Virus record (IMG/VR): IMGVR_UViG_3300020572_000018
Span: 1 to 39,861 of that record
Strand: one strand, 5' to 3'
Origin: a virus
Length of the DNA: 39,861 bases
Position 1 is the stretch's first letter; every line of letters begins with the position of its first letter. This document shows, piece after piece, positions 9,560 to 18,700 of the stretch. The translations under genes were made by a program, and so were the position numbers. Below the pieces are notes generated by a model that did not search any database, was not told the DNA's origin, and saw only the letters and a program-made list of their open reading frames with translations.

Positions 9560-11614
9560 TTAATATGTTGCATAAGTTGAATTAACAGTTACTCCAGATG
9601 TAATAACTTGAAATGCTCCACCCGATAATAGATCTACTAATCTAAATCCTGTCCATAATACATCTATTTCTGGATTAGATGTAAATCTTAATGCTATATA
9701 ATTTCCTCCTCCATATGTAATATTTACTATTGAAAAATCACATCCAGATTTATATTTACCTTCTATACCTGCAGTAGCTGTTGTTGATGAGTAATTTTTT
9801 TGTATATATATATCAGATATATTCCAACAAGTATAAGAGGCTGCATTTACTTTTCCTGATAATGAAAAACCAGCAATATTATTTAAATCAACTATTAATA
9901 TATAAGCTGGTGAAGATGGCATATTTGATGCTATATTACCAACAACAAGATTACTACCATGTATTGATGTAGAATATATCTTACCACCAACTGATAAAGA
10001 AGTATTTGGAATAAGTATATTACCGTTATTTTCAAAATACATTGCTCTACCTTGTCCTGCTGTTGATATAATTGTCCTACCTAAGCCATCTTGGTTTGAA
10101 TTTACAGTCCATGTAGAACCTATATGTGGTGATGTAGCATTTGTTCCAATTACACTTAATGTAGCAAAATTTGATGAAAATGTACCAGCCGTTGCAGATA
10201 TAGTACCATAAAATGTATTTACATCACTAAAAAATCTTAATCCTGCAGTTCCATCAGCACCATATATTGAACCTCTAGTTACACCATTTTTATTAAAGAA
10301 AATATATGGTTCCCCAGAAGAATTAGATGGTCTATCAATATGTAAACCTGGACCGGTTAAAGTAGCTGCACCTGTTGATGCTATTCTAAATCTTTCAGTA
10401 GATGCAGTTTTAAATATAATAGTATTTGGATTGGTTGCTCCACCCCCCGCTACGTCAATAGATGATGCGTAACCAGCCGTTGAACCTGCAAAAATAGTTC
10501 CTGTAGAAGCATCAGCACCACTTCCTAATATACTATTATAAGGATATACACCACCACCAAATGATGTTGCAGTAACTCCCGCTCCAAAAACAGCTCCATA
10601 TCCATCAGGATCTATTGCAACTTTATTTGAACCATTAACGCCTATTGTGGCTATGTATGCAGTATTTCCAGAATTTCTACCTCTTAAATATGTATTATTT
10701 ACTGAAGCATAATATTCTCCAGCATTTGTTATACTACCTGTTTGAGTTGTATTACCTGACCCATCAACTTGCCATTGTATAGTACCACCTCTAGCTCCAA
10801 TTACAAAATATCTTACTTCTGCTGATGAACTATCTGTTAATCTTCCTCTTTCAATAAATATCCCATTTGCTGTATTAGCAGAAGTATTATTTTGGTTAAA
10901 ATAAATTACTGTTGGGTTATACGTACCATTATTTGAATTTGCTTGAAAGTTTAATGGTGCAGTAGAATTAAATAATAAAGCTCCAGTTAATGTACCACCA
11001 GCTAAAGGTAGGTATGTACTTGTAGCACTAGCTGTAGTAAGATATGTACTATTATCATAAGATATAGTTGTACCAGATATTTTAACAAAACCGGTTCCAC
11101 TAAGAGCAGCTTGTTTATTATTGAACGTAGTCCAATCCGTATTTGATAAGTAACCATTTGTTGACCCACTTGATTGGGTTATAGAAATAGTACCTGATGT
11201 ATTTACTAAAGGTCCTGAAAATGTTAATGTTGATTGCTTACTATTAAATGTAGTCCAATCAGTGTTAGATAGGAATCCGTTTGTAGAACCGCTTGACTGA
11301 GTGATAGTTATTGTTCCACTTGTATTAACTAATGGACCTGTAAAAGTTAAAGTGGATTGTTTACCAGCTAATGATGTAGTGATAGTAGATGCAAAGTTAG
11401 CATCGTCACCCAAAGCAGCAGCAAGCTCATCTAATGTATCTAATAGACCGGGTGCTCCATTAATTAAGTTATTAATCTGAATGGTTACATAAGACGTAGT
11501 GGCATACCCCACTATACTACCTGTTACAGTTAAGTTAGCAGGTAACACTATATTACCACTACCATCGTATACTACGAGGTTTCTTAAGTATCCGGTATCT
11601 CTTGTATTTCCCAT
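9560..11614 (-). CDS. Tail fibre, no S74 domain
   Basis: A 684-residue fibre. The N-terminal anchor NLVVYDGSGNIVLPANLTVTG is shared with two other fibres of the block. TLDELAAALGDDANF follows at ~63, then two near-identical copies of about 40 residues built around STLTF-GPLVNTSGTI and SSGSTNG-LSNTDWTTFN. A SGTGFVKISGTTISYDNSTYL motif recurs in the 733- and 1509-residue fibres. The rest is Ser/Thr/Asn/Gly-rich beta structure typical of trimeric fibres, with a distinct C-terminal domain (after ~560) that lacks the S74 signature and probably carries receptor binding. Its trimerisation would need another mechanism. It is separated by six bases from the lectin gene upstream. Confidence 0.82.
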   Translation of the reverse strand: MGNTRDTGYLRNLVVYDGSGNIVLPANLTVTGSIVGYATTSYVTIQINNLINGAPGLLDTLDELAAALGDDANFASTITTSLAGKQSTLTFTGPLVNTSGTITITQSSGSTNGFLSNTDWTTFNSKQSTLTFSGPLVNTSGTISITQSSGSTNGYLSNTDWTTFNNKQAALSGTGFVKISGTTISYDNSTYLTTASATSTYLPLAGGTLTGALLFNSTAPLNFQANSNNGTYNPTVIYFNQNNTSANTANGIFIERGRLTDSSSAEVRYFVIGARGGTIQWQVDGSGNTTQTGSITNAGEYYASVNNTYLRGRNSGNTAYIATIGVNGSNKVAIDPDGYGAVFGAGVTATSFGGGVYPYNSILGSGADASTGTIFAGSTAGYASSIDVAGGGATNPNTIIFKTASTERFRIASTGAATLTGPGLHIDRPSNSSGEPYIFFNKNGVTRGSIYGADGTAGLRFFSDVNTFYGTISATAGTFSSNFATLSVIGTNATSPHIGSTWTVNSNQDGLGRTIISTAGQGRAMYFENNGNILIPNTSLSVGGKIYSTSIHGSNLVVGNIASNMPSSPAYILIVDLNNIAGFSLSGKVNAASYTCWNISDIYIQKNYSSTTATAGIEGKYKSGCDFSIVNITYGGGNYIALRFTSNPEIDVLWTGFRLVDLLSGGAFQVITSGVTVNSTYATY

Positions 11615-11620
11615 TATTAA

Positions 11621-12376
11621 TTATATTTTAAATCTTCTTCTGTTAGCGTTATAGTTTTGAAGAATTTCAGATGCAGATAGTTCTCTATTATACATTTGAA
11701 AATCAGCAATATTTCCATTCATAAAGTATAATTCACCATAACCTGCTCCAATATAAATGTATACAGTTCCATCATTACGCAAATTAGCCCAGTTAAATGA
11801 AGTAGATACTGTAGAAATTAAAACACCATTTCTGTAAAAAGATAAAGAATTAGTTTTTACAACAGTAGCTATATGATACCAATTACCATTTGAAAAACCA
11901 GAAGTTGTTTCTACTTGACCGCCAAACTCTCCTGATGCATTATCTTCTGTTCTCCAATACCATGGTCCTAAATTCAAGTGCTGCCAAAAACCATCATTAT
12001 TATTATTATCACTAGGAAATGTCATTACTGAATATGGAGCCCCACCATTTGCATCTCCATTATAGTAAAAAAATGAACTAAATGTATAAGCAGAAGATGT
12101 CGTTCTAATCCAACTATTTACATTAATAAGAGCATGATCATTAGTACCATCAAGAACTATAGATCCTCCTCCTACTGTTGAATATGTAGGACCATTTGTC
12201 AAAGTAGCATTATAACCGTTTCCACTTAAATCAGTCCATGTATTTCCTGAACCCGGATAGGATGATGATATTCCAGCATCCAAGTGTAAAATCAAACCAC
12301 TTCTAACGATATTCTTTTCGTTATAGTTTTTAATTTCTAAATTAGTTAACACTTGTCCGTTTATATTAAATGGCAT
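11621..12376 (-). CDS. LamG/concanavalin-like lectin domain protein, copy 1
   Basis: A 251-residue protein composed of a short anchor (MPFNINGQVLTNLEIKNYN) followed by one LamG-type jelly-roll domain: GLILHLDAG near the start, WTDLSGNGYNATLTNGPTY, VLDGTNDH, a WYHIATV segment followed by FYRNGVLI, and IADFQMYNRELSASEILQNY near the end. These are the classic motifs of the laminin G-like/concanavalin A family, which binds glycans. The likely role is recognition of a surface polysaccharide. It is paralogous to the next upstream gene: both share the short anchor and the same C-terminal helix ending in an Arg-rich tail. No catalytic glycosidase residues could be assigned. The ATG follows an A/T-rich leader without Shine-Dalgarno. 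Confidence 0.85.
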   Translation of the reverse strand: MPFNINGQVLTNLEIKNYNEKNIVRSGLILHLDAGISSSYPGSGNTWTDLSGNGYNATLTNGPTYSTVGGGSIVLDGTNDHALINVNSWIRTTSSAYTFSSFFYYNGDANGGAPYSVMTFPSDNNNNDGFWQHLNLGPWYWRTEDNASGEFGGQVETTSGFSNGNWYHIATVVKTNSLSFYRNGVLISTVSTSFNWANLRNDGTVYIYIGAGYGELYFMNGNIADFQMYNRELSASEILQNYNANRRRFKI

Positions 12377-12387
12377 ATTAGTATATT

Positions 12388-13107
12388 TTACACTCCAAAT
12401 CTTTGTCTTGTTGCATTAAAGTTTTGTAATATCTCAGCTTGTGATAACTGAGAATTATGAATAGAACAATGAGCTATATGCCCACTATAAAAACCCCATC
12501 CCCAATACATACCAAAACTTCCCATGTTTCCACCACCAATGCCATCACTTGTTGGTGTAAATGTTCCTGCAGGTACTCCGTTTACATAAAATGTAAAAGT
12601 TGATGTTGGCCCTGCTCCTGTAGAATATGTTACATAAACCCAGTTATTATTTGCAACATATGTAGAACTTGTTGGAGAATAATTCCACCCATTACTGTTA
12701 TAGTAAACATATTGTAAATACCCATTTAATAATCCAAAACCATTATATACAGGACCTCCAGAGTAATGAGAAAATAAAGCACATTGGTTAGTAGCAGTTG
12801 TCTTAATCCAAAAGGATACAGACCAAGGAGGAGAACTTAAAGAAAATGTAGGAAGTTCTACATAGTCATTAGATCCATCAAAAACTACAGACCCGCCACC
12901 TGCTGTTGAATAATATGGACCATTAGTAAATGTTCCTGTTCTACCAGCGTTACCTTTCCAATCATACCATGTTGATCCTGAACCTGAATATGAACTTGTT
13001 AAACCAGCATCCCACAAAGAAGTAAGATTAGCTTTTACAAGTTGTGTTTCATTTATTAATTTAGCTCCTAAGCTATTTATTTCGTTTCCACCTAAGTCTA
13101 ATGGCAT
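12388..13107 (-). CDS. LamG/concanavalin-like lectin domain protein, copy 2
   Basis: A 239-residue paralogue of the neighbouring lectin. The anchor MPLDLGGNEINSLGAKLIN is followed by a LamG jelly-roll: ANLTSLWDAGLTSSYSGSG, GNAGRTGTFTNGPYY, VFDGSNDYVELP, WSVSFWIKTT, FYVNGVPAG, and AHCSIHNSQLSQAEILQNF at the end, closing with an Arg-containing tail. Glycan or cell-surface binding is expected from the family. The two copies differ strongly in the loops between the conserved strands, as expected if they recognise different glycans. It lies 8 bases downstream of the small 84-residue gene and 11 bases upstream of copy 1. Confidence 0.85.
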   Translation of the reverse strand: MPLDLGGNEINSLGAKLINETQLVKANLTSLWDAGLTSSYSGSGSTWYDWKGNAGRTGTFTNGPYYSTAGGGSVVFDGSNDYVELPTFSLSSPPWSVSFWIKTTATNQCALFSHYSGGPVYNGFGLLNGYLQYVYYNSNGWNYSPTSSTYVANNNWVYVTYSTGAGPTSTFTFYVNGVPAGTFTPTSDGIGGGNMGSFGMYWGWGFYSGHIAHCSIHNSQLSQAEILQNFNATRQRFGV

Positions 13108-13115
13108 GATCTATA

Positions 13116-13370
13116 TTATTTTATAGGTTCTAAAAAATCATTCCATTCTGCAGTTGATACTATTTCTAAAATTTCAACATGAGAATATGGTCCTTGTTTA
13201 CTATTTAAACTAGCTACACTTGAAGGCATTTCTTCATCTTTGTATTTAACAAAAGTCAAAGTACCATCTACTGATTTTCTTACAGTTTCAGCTGATGTTT
13301 CAAATACTTGATCAAAGTTAATTTTATCAAGTTCAGAAACATTAAATATTACATAGTATTTTGATTCCAT
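13116..13370 (-). CDS. Small fibre-associated protein
   Basis: An 84-residue soluble protein beginning MESKYYVIFNVSELDKINF, with ETSAETVRKSVDG in the middle and a YSHVEILEIVSTAEWNDFL C-terminus. It resembles small proteins I remember next to fibre genes in other phages, but I cannot name a family with certainty. Its ATG lies two bases after the 733-residue fibre's stop codon, so the two are almost certainly co-translated. A role as fibre chaperone or accessory is inferred from this position. Similar small genes follow the 1509-residue fibre and the 824-residue adhesin. Confidence 0.65.
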   Translation of the reverse strand: MESKYYVIFNVSELDKINFDQVFETSAETVRKSVDGTLTFVKYKDEEMPSSVASLNSKQGPYSHVEILEIVSTAEWNDFLEPIK

Positions 13371-13372
13371 AG

Positions 13373-15574
13373 CTAAGATTTTTTAGGTGTAGCGTCAGCA
13401 GGATCTACTTCAGCTAACATAAACTTATATACTTTATTTTGTTTATTATTATATAAAAATAAGTCATTTTCTCCTTCTACAATAGTATAATCTCCAATAC
13501 CATTACTTAATGATAAATCTGATGTATAAACTGTAGCCCATCTTACGGAAGCTGATCCAAGATCTTTTGTTCCACTTGATGTAGCACCAGTTCCACCTAT
13601 AGGTAAAATACAATTAGGCCCAAAACCAATACCTACGTTGTTACCTGCTGAGGCATTGTCATATATTGCGGCTGCAGTAAAAACTGTTCTTGAGTTAATA
13701 GTTATTGAACCTGATGTATTAATAGGACCCGTACAGTTTAAACTACCATTAGCAGCATTTAACCAAATATTTTCTGTACCACTTGTATTAAATAAAGCTA
13801 TTCCAACGTTACCTCCACTATAATTAGACTCTAAACTAATTCTTGAACTACTTGTGCCATTTATTCTTACAGTACCAGCAGTTGTTATACCGCTTGAAAA
13901 TGTAGCACTAGTATCATTATTAATGGTCATACCACCAATAAAGTTAGTTGCTGTAGCATCTACCATACCTATTCTAGCCCATCTTGTAGAAGTAGAATCA
14001 CTTCTTAAAAGTTGTATAGCTCCGCCATAACCATAGTTTGATATTGTTCTAACACTTCCGTTAGTATCAAAAAATAAACTACCACCAATAAATACTGTAC
14101 TAGCAAATGAAGCTCTATTTATTGAATCCAATGTTAATACAGCTGTCCCAAATTTTCTTATTATTAAAGATTCTGTTCCTGTATTAGCTGTATCATAAGT
14201 TAAATATCCCGTGTTTGTATATCTAAAATCTGTAGCTTGTACACTACTGATAAATGAAGCAGTAGAGTTTGATGAAATTTTAAGTGCTTCTGAACCATTA
14301 ACATATATACTAAAATATCCTGATGATACGTTATTCCATAAGTATAATTGATTTATAGAACTATCATAAGCTAACTGTCCACCAAGAGTTGTATTATCTG
14401 ATTTATATAAATTAAAAAGATTAACAGCTCTAACACTACCATTAAAACTACCTGATGTTCCACTAATAGCTCCACTAAAAGATGCACTAGTTCCATTTAA
14501 AGCAGCTGCTAATGTAACAACTCCAGTTTCAGCAATATATAAATCTGTTCTAGCTGCTGTATTATTATATATAGAAAAACCTTCATGAGTTATTCCAGCT
14601 TTACCAGCTATCAATGAAAACCCTAATGGTACTGTTGAACTAGTATTTATTATTTTAAATCTAGAAGATGATTGATCATTTGTAGATAAAGTTAAAGGAC
14701 CAGTAAGCGTACCACCAGCAAGAGGTAAATAAACACCAGATACAGAAGGAATATCACTAGTTAATGCAAGCGTACCTGAAGCATCAGGAAGCGTATATGT
14801 TCTTAATGTATTATCTGTTAAGCCGCTAGGGTTTAATGCAAAGTTTTTAAAATTAGGAACAGAAGCAGAAGATGTAAAATAAAAAACACCACTTGTTAAA
14901 GTGCTAATACTATTATAACCTTCAAGGTTAGCTTCTGAACTTCCAAATTGTTTTAGTCTAAGAGCACCACCGCCAGAACCACCTCCGTTAATGTTAACAT
15001 TACCACCAGCTAAATTATAAACTCCTAGATTAACGTTTGCTGTAGCTCCTGTATAAGGGACATAAGTAGTTCCAGCTGTACCTGTTGTTAGATACGTAGC
15101 GTTGTCATAAGACACTGTAGTTCCCGTTACCTTTACAAAGCCTGTACCGTTTAGTTGTGGCTGTTTAGTTCCAATACTAGTTGCCACTGTTGTAGCAAAG
15201 TTTGGATCATCACCTAACGCAGCGGCTAGTTCATTAAGAGTGTCTAGTGTTGCTGGAGAAGAATCTACTAAATTACTTATTGCTGTACCAACATAAGTTT
15301 GTGTGGCGTAAGTACTATTATCGTATGATATAGTGGTGCCACTTATCTTTACAAAGCCGGTTCCTGATAAAGCAGCTTGATAACTACCAGAAGCTTGTGC
15401 TCCTATATCAGATAATAATTGAGCAGCTGTTCTAAACTTTAGTACACCAGCATCAGATACTAAGAACTTATCAGTATTAGATGAAGCGGCTGATACAGTA
15501 GTGAATACCACATTACCACTACCATCATAAGATAGGTAATTAATTAATTCTGATATGTTTGTATTCTTACTCAT
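13373..15574 (-). CDS. Tail fibre
   Basis: A 733-residue fibre. The N-terminal anchor ELINYLSYDGSGNVVFTTVS matches the anchors of the 684- and 1326-residue fibres. Two SGTGFVKISGTT/NGTGFVKVTGTT repeats flank TLNELAAALGDDPNFATT at ~111. PYTGATANVNLG and YLPLAGGTLTGPLTLS shaft motifs follow, then Ser/Asn-rich beta repeats. There is no S74 domain. The C-terminus contains SVRWATVYTSDLSLSN, YTIVEGENDLFLYNN and KVYKFMLAEVDP, a terminal module I recall from other phage fibres. The start ATG is six bases from the stop of the 65-residue gene upstream, and an 84-residue gene follows at two bases. Confidence 0.82.
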   Translation of the reverse strand: MSKNTNISELINYLSYDGSGNVVFTTVSAASSNTDKFLVSDAGVLKFRTAAQLLSDIGAQASGSYQAALSGTGFVKISGTTISYDNSTYATQTYVGTAISNLVDSSPATLDTLNELAAALGDDPNFATTVATSIGTKQPQLNGTGFVKVTGTTVSYDNATYLTTGTAGTTYVPYTGATANVNLGVYNLAGGNVNINGGGSGGGALRLKQFGSSEANLEGYNSISTLTSGVFYFTSSASVPNFKNFALNPSGLTDNTLRTYTLPDASGTLALTSDIPSVSGVYLPLAGGTLTGPLTLSTNDQSSSRFKIINTSSTVPLGFSLIAGKAGITHEGFSIYNNTAARTDLYIAETGVVTLAAALNGTSASFSGAISGTSGSFNGSVRAVNLFNLYKSDNTTLGGQLAYDSSINQLYLWNNVSSGYFSIYVNGSEALKISSNSTASFISSVQATDFRYTNTGYLTYDTANTGTESLIIRKFGTAVLTLDSINRASFASTVFIGGSLFFDTNGSVRTISNYGYGGAIQLLRSDSTSTRWARIGMVDATATNFIGGMTINNDTSATFSSGITTAGTVRINGTSSSRISLESNYSGGNVGIALFNTSGTENIWLNAANGSLNCTGPINTSGSITINSRTVFTAAAIYDNASAGNNVGIGFGPNCILPIGGTGATSSGTKDLGSASVRWATVYTSDLSLSNGIGDYTIVEGENDLFLYNNKQNKVYKFMLAEVDPADATPKKS

Positions 15575-15580
15575 TAGTTC

Positions 15581-15778
15581 TTAGTTATTTTCTATTATTT
15601 CTGGCCATTTATTTCCTTTAATAATTACTCCATCTATTAAAGAGTATGAATAGTTGTAGTCTAATCTATCAGAGTATATTACAACAAAATTTGAATCATT
15701 AACATAATTAAGAGGTTCATTACTACTTGTAAAAACAAATTCTCCAGTATTTTTAAATACACAATATTCTTTTTTCAT
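15581..15778 (-). CDS. Small fibre-associated protein
   Basis: A 65-residue soluble protein of unknown family with a high proportion of Tyr, Asn and acidic residues. It starts four bases after the 1509-residue fibre stops and ends six bases before the 733-residue fibre begins. It is therefore one of three small genes each lying directly behind a long adhesin. It has the character of a fibre-assembly accessory, but no motif proves this. The AT-rich leader lacks a Shine-Dalgarno sequence, as elsewhere in the window. Confidence 0.6.
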   Translation of the reverse strand: MKKEYCVFKNTGEFVFTSSNEPLNYVNDSNFVVIYSDRLDYNYSYSLIDGVIIKGNKWPEIIENN

Positions 15779-15782
15779 AATA

Positions 15783-18700
15783 TTAATATGTTACTTTAGT
15801 TACTCTTATCCAATATTTACCACCACCACCATAACTACCAGCATTTTTAGTTACTCTTAAAGTTGAATTATTTAATTTACTAGCAGTAAAACTTCCAGCT
15901 AATGCTGTATCTCTTCTTATAACATCAGTTATTTCAGAACCAGTAGCTCTTGTAGAAATATAAAATTCTGCTAAACAATTATAGGCCATTCCAAAATAGT
16001 GAGCAAACGCTGCTTCTACTTTAAATATATTTCCACCTCCACCTTCATCTCCAACACCAACATCAAAGTTAAATGAACTAGCTCCTGAAGTTGAACCAGT
16101 TTGAATTACTGTCCATAAATCATTTTGAGCTGTTGAATTGTATGTATAAAAATAACCATATTGGTCAATTTCAGCTCTAATAGTATTACCACCTGTATAT
16201 AATCTTACTCCACCATTAGTATCTGTAGATGCTATACTTATTCCAGCTGAAGTTGCTCCTATTAATACAAGAGCACTTTGTTTGTAAGGTCCAAATTGAT
16301 TATAGGTTTCCGCCATAGTATAAATTACATTTGACGCAGTACCTGCGTTTAATGCAATATAAGAATATAGATGAGACGCACTACCTGTAAGTGTAATTGA
16401 TGGATTAGCTCCAGTTAATGATATTGCATTACCACCAAAAGCAATAGCATTAGTAGTTTTATTAACCTTCATTGCCATAGTACCATTACTATTATACAAT
16501 TCAAAGTTATTATCTTCACTTGCAATACCATTACCTAAATACCACTGTGCAGTTCCATTTTGTTGAAATTCTATACCTGCTGCTTTACTTGCTACACCAT
16601 TTAAAAGTAATTTAACATTTGTTGCTGCTACGGCACTTCCAATCGTTACTGTTTGATTGAATGTTAATGCACCACTACTATTCCAAGTAAATAAAGTATT
16701 GTAACCATTATTAATTGAATTAGGAGTAATAAATGAACCTGCATTTCTCCATACATATTCACTGCCCAATCCACTAAATGCTCCACTTGGGTTAGCACTT
16801 ACATCCACACTAAAAAATAAAGATTGATTACCTGAAGTTGCACCAACTAATATTCCATGATAACCACTACTATATCCAAAATAAGAATATCGTAAAGCAG
16901 GTTTAGAATTATAAATATAATATCCTGCAGTTGTAGTAGTTAATTCAATATTACCACCTGTACTGAAACTTGCTGCAGAAATACCTGCAGAGAATGTAGC
17001 TGCTCCTGTTGAGGCTATGGTAACTACATTTGAACCACCACCATTAACTCTAAAGTTTACTCCTTGACCTGTTGCAGCATTAATATAAAGACCATCAGAA
17101 GCATCATTAGCAGCAAATATTCTATTATACCCATTTGCGTTAGTTCCAAATGCAAATGTTCTATAGGCACCACCAAAAGTTTGGTCAGTACCTATTACAG
17201 TTCCATTTATAGCAACATTCCCACTAAAACTAGCACTTGTTCCACTCAACGCCCCAGTTAAAGTTCCCCCTGCTAATGGTAGGTAAGCAGTAGAAGTATA
17301 AGCGTTTGAGCCAACTGTATTACCATTTAGTTTAATGTTTGAACCATCCCATTGAAATCTTATATTACCAGCACCATCAGCTATAATAACATTACTTGAT
17401 AAAGTAGACGCTCCTGCATATATACCAACAATAGTATTATTTGAACCAGAATATATACTCATTCCTGCACTATATCCTATTACAGTGTTATAAGAACCTG
17501 TTCCAAGACTAGATAATGCACTTGTACCAACTCCAGTATTATAATTTCCTGAAGAGTTATCAACTAATACATTATATCCTAAAGCTACATTTTGACCAAG
17601 ATTACCAGCACCTTTTCCTATAGTCAATCCATTGACTTTTAAATCATATGCCCCAAGATTTACTGCACCAGTTGCACCAGTATATGGAACATACGTTGAA
17701 CTTGCAGAAGCAGTAGTTAAATACGTACTGTTATCATAACTAATTGTAGTTCCTGATATTTTAACAAATCCAGTACCATTTAACTGAGGTTGTTTAGTAC
17801 CTATACTTGTAGCTATTGTAGTGGCAAAGTTAGGATCGTCTCCGAGGGCAGCTGCTAACTCGTTTAGTGTGTCTAATGTAGCAGGAGCGGCATCTACTAA
17901 GTTAGCTACAGCTGTTGTAACATAAGACTCTGTAGCATATGTAGCATTATCATAACTCACTGTAGTACCAGACATTCTTACTAGTCCAGTTCCGTTAAGT
18001 TGTGGTTGTGCACCTAATGATGCATTAGTAATAGTCCAAGTTCTATCTGCTGATAAATCGTAACTAGTACCATTTATAGTAAGAGTTCTTGTTGTAGATA
18101 ATCCACTAAATGCACCTACTGAATATGCATATGATATAATTTCTAATGCATCATTTAGAACAGCAGCATTAGCTAATACAATACTTGTACCATTGCTAGC
18201 TGTATATTCAGAAGCTGCTAATTTAGATCCGTTATAGAATACATCTATTAAACCTGGTGTATAACTAACAGTAAAGCTAGTCTGACCGGCAGTAGCTGTA
18301 AAATAACTCACTTGTCTTAATGCACTACTAGCTGTAAATGCTGATGTGTATTTTATAACATCAACAATATTGTTTACACCAGTTCCTGTAGTTAACACTA
18401 CAGTGGTTCCATTACTTGCTGTAAAGTCAGCTGATGTTAATCTAACACCATTTATAAACACATCTACAAGTCCCACTATATATCCACCTGTTACAGTGAA
18501 AGTAGTTTGAGCAGCCGTAGCTGTATAAGTTTGTATTGTTCTAGCAGAAGGAGTGACACCAATTGTCCATGTACGGTCAGCTGTTAAATCATATGCGTCA
18601 CCATTAATAGTTAATGTTCTAGCATTTGTTACAGGAGTGTACGTTAAAGCTGTAGTTACATCAGAAGATGTAAGCGTAATAGCACCTGTACGGGTATTGA

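Noticed and set aside
17064-17261. Plus-strand open frames inside the fibre genes
   Set aside because: They are low-complexity mirrors of the Ser/Thr/Gly-rich fibre genes on the other strand, with no leader or protein-like composition.
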